This document shows, piece by piece, positions 29,585-37,000 of a DNA stretch of 37,000 nucleotides. Both the position numbers and the translations under genes were made by a program. The notes under the pieces were generated by a model, which searched no databases, was not told where the DNA came from, and saw only the letters and a program-made list of their open reading frames with translations. Each line of letters opens with the position of its first letter. Position 1 is the stretch's first letter. Location of the stretch: contig NMRA01000462.1 of the NCBI GenBank assembly GCA_002633005.1, positions 3,431 to 40,430 of the forward strand. Direction: 5' to 3'. The DNA comes from Phoronis australis. Taxonomy: Eukaryota; Phoronida; Phoronidae.

Positions 29585-30045
29585 CAATAATATCCATCTA
29601 TGTGGGAAATACACAAACAACAACCAATGAGAACCATCAAAAGCAGTTTCATGCAAATGTTTGTTGAGACTGGTAGTGGTAAAATATCTGTCGTGTGGCC
29701 CACCCAATATTGAAAAATGTGCTACGAAAACCAAAATTCTGGCCTCCCAGATGACGGCCGTAGTCTAAACTGCTGCGCAGCGGTGTCTTTGCTGACAACA
29801 TATACTTCGCTGACAACATATACTTCGCAGAACTAACCACCAAGTCTTATTTTCAATGGGTAATATGATCAGTTGTCCGCAGAACACAAAAAGGTGACTT
29901 CAAAAGTGAATAGGCCTATGGTAAGCGACTTTCATGCCGGACTGGTTTAAATTCAATTGGCCATAACTAGTTGTTCCAGATGAATTAAATAGATAATGCA
30001 GGGGTTATTGACACGCCGCATTACACCATAAATAGACTAGCCCCC
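29585..30045. repeat. Second copy of the inner segment of the hAT-like element
   Basis: Matches about 15770-16260 in the same orientation, from CCAATAATATYCATCTA to CATAAATAGACT. It has an extra 18-bp direct duplication (CTTCGCTGACAACATATA, about 29788-29823) not present in the first copy. It stops where the ~440-bp array begins. Confidence 0.75.
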
Positions 30046-31412
30046 CCCAACTAGTGGTCATTTTTACTGTTTTCTAGTTAGTTTTTTTGCATCCACCCCT
30101 ATATTAACCAAACCGCTCAAAGGATGATTGTGAAAATTGGCAGGTATGTGCTTACTTTAGAGAGGACGGTTGACGATGATTTTGATGACTGTGGCACCTC
30201 CTAGTGGCAGTTTTGTTTTTGTTGTGCCTATGGCTGTATCTCGTTAACAGTTCGCAGGATCTTTACTTAATTTAGCAAGTGTATTCAGTGTTCTCCACAA
30301 CTGAAAATCTAAACAGGTCGCACACGCAAAAACTGCGACCTGCCGGAACTGTGCGGCGGTCAACGTTCTCCATAAGCTAGTGTGCACCTTATTTTTACCC
30401 ACGCATTTTATTTACACGCCGCATTACACCATAAATAGACTAGCCCCCCAACCCGGGTCTGCAGCTTGAGTAAGACCGGTGATTAGGCTGTCCACAACTG
30501 ACCACTTGGCCTTTCTTCAGTTTCAATGGGCTATGGCCAGTTGCTGCCAAGTGTGATTTGAACCAGTGAAGACCTTATTAATGACGACGATGTCTTTTTT
30601 ACAAAGTAGTCCCTATATTTTTAAACTGGTCGCGGGATTTTTAAACAGGACGCGTGTTCAGCCAAACAGGACGCTGTGACACGTTAAAAGTGGTCGTGGA
30701 GAACACTGGTATTTATATGATGTTGACTACAGATGACAACGACTTTCGGATAGATCTGACTACTGCTGTGCCCCCAGTGGCAATTTTAGTTTTTTTACGT
30801 TTAACTCAATATCTTCAAAGGTCTTCAACAGATTTTCATAAAATTTTAAATATAGGCATCTATTGGTGTGATGACGCTATCTTTCTGTTTTTGGATGGAA
30901 TCAAGGTATTTTGCACCACCTAGTGGCCATTTTTGCAGTTTTCAAATCCCTTTTTTGGTATGCACCCCTGTATCAACCAAATCATTTGAAACTTGGCATA
31001 TATGTTCTCAGTGTGAAGACGACCTTTGATGATGGTGACTGACTACTGTTGCGCCTCCTAGTGGTAGTTTTGTTTTTCACCCATAGTTGTATCTCCTAAA
31101 CCCACTGCAGGATCTTTACTAAATTTAATAAGTGTATTTATATGAAGATAACAACAGACGACGAAGACTTTCTGGCGGATCCAATGGACACTGTGCCCAC
31201 TAGTGTCAATTTCATTTTATTCTGTTTTCCTTTGTTTCTCTGAAGTTCCTTGACAGATTTTTATGAAATATGGCATTTTCCTGTTTTTGGATGGATTGTA
31301 TGTTTTTGCGCCATCTAGGCCATTTTTATGATACAAATAAATAACTCTAAAAGCACACCATTTAAAATGCATTCGCGGGCGCATTTCAACGCTCCGTGTT
31401 GCTCTTGTTTAA
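30046..31412 (+). repeat. Higher-order tandem array 1 (~440-bp unit)
   Basis: Units carry three ~146-bp subrepeats, each marked by a CCTAGTGGC motif followed by TTTT, then GGCTGTATCTC and CAGGATCTTTA blocks. The array ends with GCGGGCGCATTTCAACGCTC, CTCTTGTTT. It is split by the 423-bp hAT-like insertion. About two units remain once the insert is subtracted. Confidence 0.8.
30286..30708. mobile_element. 423-bp deletion derivative of the hAT-like element
   Basis: CAGTGTTCTCCAC (30286) and GTGGAGAACACTG (30696-30708) bound it. GTATT flanks both sides (30281-30285 and 30709-30713). The left ~125 bp match 14328-14460 and the rest match 16224-16587. It interrupts a tandem-repeat unit whose uninterrupted form, AGTGTATTTATATGA, is seen at about 31130 and 33728. 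The insertion therefore postdates the array. Confidence 0.85.
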
Positions 31413-31415
31413 AAG

Positions 31416-31895
31416 TACATTTAACCTGTGCTTTCTCATCTGTTAAAAAAAAACCCAAGTGGAGATTTAGGCCACTTGCTATTATGAAATTGGTCTAAAA
31501 AATTTCTTAGTCATAATTGGTGTCATTTTGTGGTTTGGAAAGATTTGAGAGTTTGTTGTTTCTTCAGACCAAGCTGAGACCTGAAATTTTGTGAACCTGG
31601 TTTGAAGAAATAAGCTATCAATTCTTCCCAACTCAAGATATCACTTCTAAACTGAATAAGGAACAAGACCATACCATTTTTATAACGGATAGTAGCATAA
31701 ATCTAAACTTTGGACATAAAGTATGGCTTCAATGCCGCTTTAAAGATAATGTCTAACTGGGCCCTATTCAATAAAGCGGATGTCTTGCCGCCATTTTCGG
31801 ATGTGAAGCAGCATGTAGTCCTTGAGAGACTTTATTTTACCTCCTTAAAGATTATAAGTTTTGTATTTGATTTTCATTTAATACATTCTTTTCAG
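31416..31895. other. Non-coding, likely intron or 5' flank of the next exon
   Basis: No repeat or ORF of note. A branch and pyrimidine tract (CATTTAATACATTCTTTTCAG) ends it. Confidence 0.45.
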
Positions 31896-32068
31896 ATGAG
31901 GTGTAGTGATGTCTGACAGGGGGCGTTACAGATACAACATCCAAGACTCTTACGACGACCAGGATAAATCTCCCGAGAAACTCTTCCCAATGAAAACCAA
32001 CGGCACAGGGTCACATGACTACTCGCATGGCGAGGTTCAGGAAATGATGATAATGAATGGCACAAACG
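31896..32068 (+). CDS. First coding exon of an unidentified host gene
   Basis: The acceptor CATTCTTTTCAG ends at 31895. The best start is ATG at 31909 (G at -3), giving 53 codons plus one base to a donor AAACG|GTACAG. The peptide is hydrophilic, MSDRGRYRYNIQDSYDDQDK followed by SPEKLFPMKTNGTG and EVQEMMIMNGTN. GC-rich third positions stand out sharply from the AT-rich flanks. A short upstream ORF (ATG at 31896, ending 31916) overlaps the start. The N-terminus looks like a disordered cytoplasmic tail, but I cannot assign a family. An earlier donor-like CGAG|GTTCAG is possible. Later exons are not visible before the window's end. Confidence 0.6.
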
Positions 32069-32159
32069 GTACAGTTGATGGTTTTCTTTTAAAACTGCTT
32101 ATCATTCTTTATCGTTGTTGGAAAATTCATGTGAATCAAAACCAGGTCACTTAGTATAT

Positions 32160-32720
32160 TACGAAATGGATCTTTAAGTTTTCTTGCCTTGATGGAACTT
32201 TATTTCCATTGCCCAAAATGTCCACAGCATTTAGGTGTCGAGAGTGATTTAGAAAGTCATAGGGGTGACCAACCTTTGCAAGATGTTACTATATACAACT
32301 TCGTAACAATCGTCCCTTCAAACATGTGGTGTTGAAAATCTGAAGAGTTACGTTGTCGTGTATATGAACAAACATAATGTTCAAAGGTATGGAATTAAAA
32401 CATCAGTGTTGTCTATGTCTGTAATTGAACAGTTGCTCAGTGTATTAAACCCCCAGGACAATGTTTCATGCTACCTGCTTAAGGTTATCTCAAACCTTAT
32501 TTAGTAGTCTCCATTCTGACACGTACATCAAAAAACAGGCTTTGTCAACCAGTAAAAGTAAATCTCTTCTGAAAAAAATGAGGAGAGATAACATAAACAT
32601 GTTTTATATTTATGTGCCATTGTTATAACCTCAACACCTTTTTTTAAGTCAAAATTTCATTTTTAAGAAAGGTACATTTATAGCAAAATATTCAGACAGT
32701 CGATATTAATGAAACCTTTT
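32160..32720. other. Intron-like non-coding stretch
   Basis: AT-rich with no recognised feature, directly left of array 2. Confidence 0.45.
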
Positions 32721-34320
32721 TATGCGCCCACATATTTATATGTGGTCGCATATTGCCGTCATCTCTGTCTGGGCGTCTGGTGTCTGCAGCTGTATCTCCT
32801 AAACCCCTCACAGGATCTTGGTGAGATTTGGCAGATGTGTTCCTATGAAGCTAACAACAAACAACGACGAATTTGAGACCTCTCCGACTACCAGTGTGCC
32901 CCTTAGTGGCAATTTTATTTTTTTACGCTTACCTCTGTATCTTCTGATGTCCTCAACGGATTTTCATAAAATTTGGAAGTTAGGCATTTATTAGTGAGAT
33001 GATGCCATCCTCTCGTTTTCAGACCGATTGAAGGTACTTTGCGCCACCTAGTGGCCATTTTTACTGTTTGCGTCCGCTGTTCTATCAACCAAAGCACTCT
33101 AGGAATGATTTTGAAAATTAGCATATATGTTCTTACTGTGAAGAGGGCGATTGAGGATGATTTTCCGACAACATTGACAACTATGGCGCCTCCTAGTGGC
33201 ATTTTTGTTTGTTTTTGCACCTATGGCTGTATCTCCTAAACCTTTCACAGGATCTTAATGAGATTTGGCAGATGTATTCCCATGAAGGTGGCAACAGATG
33301 ACAACGAATTTCGGTCCTCTCCGACTACTGGTGTGCACCCTAGTGGCAATTTTAATTTTTTTACACTTACCTCTGTAGATTTGGAGGTCCTCAACAGATT
33401 TTCATGAAATTTGGCATTTAGACATCTATTACTGAGATGATGCTATCCTTCCATTTTCGGACAGATTCGGGGTACTTTGCGCCACCTAGTGGCCATTTTT
33501 ACTATTTTCGAGTCTGTTTTTTGGCGTCCGCCGTTCTATCAACCAAACCGCTCTAGGTATGATTTTGAAAATTGGCATATATGTTCTTACTGTGAAGTGG
33601 GCGGCTGACAATGATTTTCCTATGATTTGGAATACTATGGCACCTCCTAGTGGCAGTTTTGTTTGTTTTTGTGCCCATGGCTGTATCTCCTAAATGCTCT
33701 ACAGGATCTTTATTGAATTTTGCTGGTGTATTTATATGAAGTTGACTTTCGGATGGATCGGGCTACCGGTGTGACCCCTAGTGGCAATTTTAGTTTTTTA
33801 CGTTTACCTCTGTATCTTAAAGGATCGTCAATGGATTTTCATAAAATTTGGCAGTTAGGCATCTATTAGTGGGGTGACGCTATCGTCCAGTTTTCGGTAA
33901 ATTCGAGGCATTTTGCGCTACCTTGTGGCCATTTTTACTGTTTTGCCTTTCTGTCAACCAAACCACTCTAAGGATGGTTGTGGAAATTGGCATTTATGTT
34001 CCTAATGGGAAGAGGAAGTCTGACGATGATTTTCCGACGACTTTATCTACTTTTTTGGCAGTCATGTTTTTTTGCACTTATAGCCTCTTAGTGACAATTT
34101 CATTTTTTCATTTTCCTCTGTTTTCTCAGAAGTTCCTTGACAGATTTTTATGAAATTTGGTAAATAACTTTGATGACAAATACAAGTTCTCGGATGGATT
34201 CCACATATTTTGTGCCATCTGGTTGCAAATTTTTATGTTTCAAATAAACACCCCTTGAAGCACAACGTTAGCGGTGTATTCGTGGGCGCATTTCAACGCT
34301 CCGCATTGCTCTTGTTTAAA
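32721..34320 (+). repeat. Higher-order tandem array 2 with 9-bp inverted ends
   Basis: GGCTGTATCTCCTAAA-type landmarks recur at about 32786, 33225 and 33683 (steps ~439 and ~458). CACCTAGTGGCCATTTTTAC-type landmarks recur at about 33045, 33482 and 33918. The outer ends are TGCGCCCAC (32723-32731) and GTGGGCGCA (34282-34290), perfect inverted repeats, with a hairpin CCACATAT/ATATGTGG just inside the left end. The unit appears to be a mobile element filled with tandem repeats rather than plain satellite. The right end is shared with array 1. Confidence 0.75.
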
Positions 34321-35867
34321 TGAAAACTTCACCAGTTACCTCAAAATGCTGATAGAAATTTTGGTTTATATGACAAATTAACTCACAAAACATAAGGTAT
34401 TTATGTAAAAATGGATGCCATATTCGTCTTTGTTACAAAAACTAGGCATTTATATCAAAATCCTAACAGCGTTTTTGAGATTGATGAATAAATATTAAGT
34501 TTGAAAAGTTTTAGCGATATCCACTGGGCTGTTTTCGAGAACTCGAGTTCCTAAAGTGGTGGATTTGCTGAAGCCTAGAAAAAGCTGATTAAGCTGTGAG
34601 ATATGAAAATCTCAAGGTCTTCAGTTAATTGTGCGGTGAAAACTTGTTTTCGGTCAATATAACCTATACATGCCTTAACGATGTTCGCTATTTCAACAGT
34701 CACTCGCAATGTCGACTGAATTTGCAGTGCGCGATTTACTTAATTATCACCACAGATTTTAATTTTGTACGTGGTGTTTCGTGTTCCTCGTGTTACCTAG
34801 GTCAGAAGGCAGAGTCAACAATAAGTTGGACAACAGTTCATTGTATGCACACCATGCGTCGGGGAGAATGATATTAAGAAACCAAGTAGGAAATGGACAA
34901 TAGAAATCAAGTCAGGGATTAAAGCGTGCCATGAGCATGATATCAAAACAGCAAAATGTCAAACTACCGATCAAATTAATGAATTTCGGGGAAGATTTAT
35001 CTTTTTTAACAACTTGTTGTGTTAGTGAACACTAAGTCACAGAGACGGTTCAGCCACTTGGACTCCGTGCATTTGTTCTCAACTGTCGTGTGCATGCAGA
35101 CGCACAACTCCCTCAGGATGAAACAAGGTTTCATCTTTGTTTTCTGCAGCATCTTTCTGTGCTATCTACACCTCGTTCACTCATTATTATGTCGACTCAG
35201 TGAATGAAAGGACTGAGGGTACATACGATATTGTTCTATGCCTGGCACTGGAAGATTCGCTTTGAGTGACAACCCGGTAACCATTTAAATAGTAAACAAA
35301 TTTCCATGCTGTTGTGCGGTTCCAAGGTATTTCTGCTAAATCTTTTTGTTTCTCGCTACACGGTACATATTTTGTATTTGAAGTTCAACGAGAATGAATA
35401 TAAAGTATGTTGCTAGACATGAAATATTTTAAAAACGGAAATTTTTATGAGTAAGATTTGAGATATCTTCAAGGGCAAAAAATTCATGATTGTATGCAGT
35501 GCGTCTTGATTTTCAACACCACATGCTTCAAATGAGTCACAGGTTATATTTGAACTCCGACTGAAATGCCAATGCTACCTTAACAAGGACTTTTTAAGTT
35601 TAGTTTGGTTTAAAGCTTAGTTAGCATAATTTTGTTTTCTTTTTTGACGGTAAGTGGAAAGGCAAAGACAATCGCATCAGCTGAAAGATATTCACCCTCA
35701 CATGAGAGTTAGAATAATAGTTGACTGTACAGTACTCGTGACCCAAATTATTGGAAGCTTTTTTCAATACTCCTTAAAATATTTCTAACCACCAAAGTAT
35801 TTACTTTTAGGCATGAATTACTGATATTTTCCTAAAATTTTAGAATCTTTTTGACAATTTTCATTCG
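34321..35867. other. Non-coding stretch with one tiny leader-like ORF
   Basis: Mostly AT-rich DNA without repeats. The only candidate is given separately at 35118. Confidence 0.4.
35118..35207 (+). CDS. Tiny signal-peptide-like ORF or exon
   Basis: ATG at 35118 opens 29 codons, MKQGFIFVFCSIFLCYLHLV followed by HSLLCRLSE. This has the shape of a signal peptide with cleavage after VHS. A donor-like CTCA|GTGAAT occurs near its end, so it could be a first exon. GC is above background. No partner exon is identified; chance is possible. Confidence 0.2.
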   Translation: MKQGFIFVFCSIFLCYLHLVHSLLCRLSE

Positions 35868-35875
35868 TCCACTTA

Positions 35876-35922
35876 TGCTGTCATCTCTGTCTGGGTTTGC
35901 GACATGTGCTACTACATCTTAA
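35876..35922 (+). repeat. Fragment of the array element's left end, cut by a transposon
   Basis: GTCATCTCTGTCTGGGTTTG matches the left region of array 2 (about 32757). The match ends at CATCTTAA, where the array has ATCTCCTAAAC, exactly at the start of the next transposon. Confidence 0.6.
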
Positions 35923-36259
35923 AGGCGAAGGCAACCTTTTTCCATGTCACTTTGATCTAAAATAAGGTTGGTTGGTTATCCTAGACATATTTTCCACTTA
36001 ATTACAGCTATTTGTAATTTAATTATAAATTACTCGTCCGCTACTCCGGAAGTGACGTTTTAGGACGCAAGCGTTTCCCGCCACTTGGTTCTGCGTTGAC
36101 TTTACCGTGCGAATCTGTTCTATTCTACTTTTGTTTTGTGCTGTTTTTCATCAATTGTCGCCACCACTTTCCATCGGCGAGTATTCTGCGGCAAGATAGG
36201 TTAGTAGAGAACTCAACTACGTAGGATTTAGGGATTGTTTAGTGTGTTATAAGCTGAAA

Positions 36260-36537
36260 ATGGCTGGAGTCGGTGACCCGTATCGCAGTGACAGTAGAGT
36301 GAGTGACGGAGACCTTGTTCACAGCAGTGGTGACGAGGAATTTTTTCACGGACATTCAGTGGGTGGGTACATGTTTGAGCCTGAGTTTAACGAGGCAGAG
36401 TACGCACAGGCATAGGCAGGTGTTGAGAGAAACGAGGTGGCTACTGAGGACAGACGTGGTGACACATCTTAGTGCAAATGCACTGTGTGCGTTGTCATGC
36501 CTACTTCAATGGCATGCTTGTGCTGTTTAGAGTTCGA
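36260..36537 (+). pseudogene. P2X7-tail-like Cys-rich protein of a transposon, broken
   Basis: ATG at 36260 begins MAGVGDPYRSDSRVSDGDLV and a GYMFEPEF motif follows. Farther on come CKC-T-VCVVMPT and CLCC, the CxC...CxxMPT...CxCC pattern of the P2X7 receptor intracellular (ballast) zinc-binding domain. That domain also occurs in many transposon-linked proteins. Two in-frame TAG stops break it, at 36413-36415 and 36470-36472. The second sits where a Trp just before the first Cys is expected. Similarity ends at about 36537, where the frame becomes antisense to the neighbouring gene. The C-terminal half is gone. The protein may help element mobility; the role is unknown. Confidence 0.65.
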
Positions 36538-37000
36538 CGAGGCCAAGCCACTACTGGACATGGTTAAGTGGACCTCCGGCATACCACGGGCAGAAGAACA
36601 ACTGTCCCACTTGCCAGAGTGTCCCGCGACACACTCCCACTGGATGGTGACCTGAGCACCCAAACTGCTTACATCGTGTCGTGTGACTCCCTCGCCACAC
36701 ACCTGGCACCTTCTAAATAGCTCCAACACTTTAGACGAGTCCACAATAAACCTATCAAAGTTTGGCTCACCTATCTGTTCACTGAACGACGAACTGTCCT
36801 CTTCACTGGGTGTCGAACTGAGCCTGTAATCACTCCCACTACTCAATATGGCTGCAGGGCTGCTTAGAGGCTCTGGGCTGGAGAAAACAGCACAGGGTGA
36901 ATCACTACTGGTTCCAGGAATTGCACGCTCTGGGGTACGTTCGGAGGCACGGGTGACAGTAGATGAAGTGCCTCCACTGGCTCCAGTCACTGTACTGGCC
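36469..37000 (-). CDS. Partial Cys-rich transposase-like protein, truncated at both ends
   Basis: The minus-strand frame is open from the window edge; a GTG at 36990 is not a convincing start, so the N-terminus lies outside. A Ser/Thr/Pro-rich leader precedes FDRFIVDSSKVLELFRRCQV, a CxxC, and then GAQVTIQWECVAGHSGKWDS. This F-I-V...LF..C..C...C..GH...W pattern is common in uncharacterised metazoan transposon proteins just before the catalytic region. After GMPEVHLTMSSS (about 36575) similarity stops and the frame runs antisense through the P2X7-like gene. The catalytic domain is missing. Confidence 0.55.
   Translation of the reverse strand, partial: ASTVTGASGGTSSTVTRASERTPERAIPGTSSDSPCAVFSSPEPLSSPAAILSSGSDYRLSSTPSEEDSSSFSEQIGEPNFDRFIVDSSKVLELFRRCQVCGEGVTRHDVSSLGAQVTIQWECVAGHSGKWDSCSSARGMPEVHLTMSSSGLASSNSKQHKHAIEVGMTTHTVHLH

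Larger units (their letters stand above)
35923..37000. mobile_element. TTAA-targeting DNA transposon, Kolobok-like, left part
   Basis: TTAA (35919-35922) precedes AGGCGAAGGCAACC, a typical TIR start, and interrupts an older repeat. Inside are a promoter-like GC-rich leader (about 36040-36190) and two convergent gene remnants. The TTAA target and gene content suggest the Kolobok superfamily, but this could be an ISL2EU-type element. The right end is beyond the window. The two gene remnants join with nothing between them at about 36530-36550, so the middle of the element has been lost. Confidence 0.5.

Noticed and set aside
1-37000. CRISPR arrays, operons, prophage or bacterial origin
   Set aside because: Splice consensus, retroelements, AATAAA signals and sparse short exons point to an animal nuclear genome; no spaced identical short repeats or gene clusters exist.

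Overview
The window looks like a stretch of a metazoan nuclear genome. It is AT-rich and mostly non-coding, with sparse short exon-like segments that have splice consensus, AATAAA signals, a decayed Ty3/gypsy retroelement and many cut-and-paste transposon remnants. An invertebrate deuterostome or another marine invertebrate is my best guess. It rests on the type of gypsy element, a P2X7-tail-like transposon gene and scattered TAGGCCT motifs, and cannot be settled from sequence alone. No tRNA, rRNA, CRISPR or prokaryotic operon was seen.

Layout. 1-700: a CRE/octamer-like promoter patch and a possible small terminal exon with a poly(A) signal. 869-4740: a broken Ty3/gypsy element (LTR-like end, gag, protease, RT, RNase H tail, integrase) with frameshifts, an in-frame stop, a missing RT/RNase H segment and no 3' LTR. 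4737-5660: two diverged copies of an unknown repeat. 5870-6560: a CpG-rich promoter-like stretch. 6460-10023: a plus-strand gene relic whose first exon resembles a signal-peptide exon, followed by three splice-compatible exons.

10130-16600: a LINE RT fragment, a tRNA-like SINE head, a foldback element (12705-13159) and a 2.26-kb hAT-like element (14328-16587) with TIRs and a 6-bp target duplication. 16600-21700: mostly non-coding, with another short member of the CAGTGTTCTCC family, a MITE (20354-20764) and a convincing terminal exon with poly(A) signal (21372-21648). 21685-24910: a decayed coding stretch (22484-23155) and, on the minus strand, an intact signal-peptide exon that is the inverted paralogue of the 6.5-kb relic.

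24910-29580: largely featureless apart from dispersed repeats. 29585-31410 and 32721-34320: two arrays of a ~440-bp higher-order tandem repeat, one split by a 423-bp deletion derivative of the hAT-like element. A first coding exon (31896-32068) lies between the arrays. 35923-37000: the left part of a TTAA-targeting, Kolobok-like DNA transposon carrying a broken P2X7-tail-like gene and a convergent, truncated Cys-rich transposase-like gene.

The genes do not form a pathway. The main story is repeated duplication and nested transposition around a small secreted-protein gene family and a few host exons. Three single N bases sit at or near structural breakpoints, so some junctions may be assembly joins.
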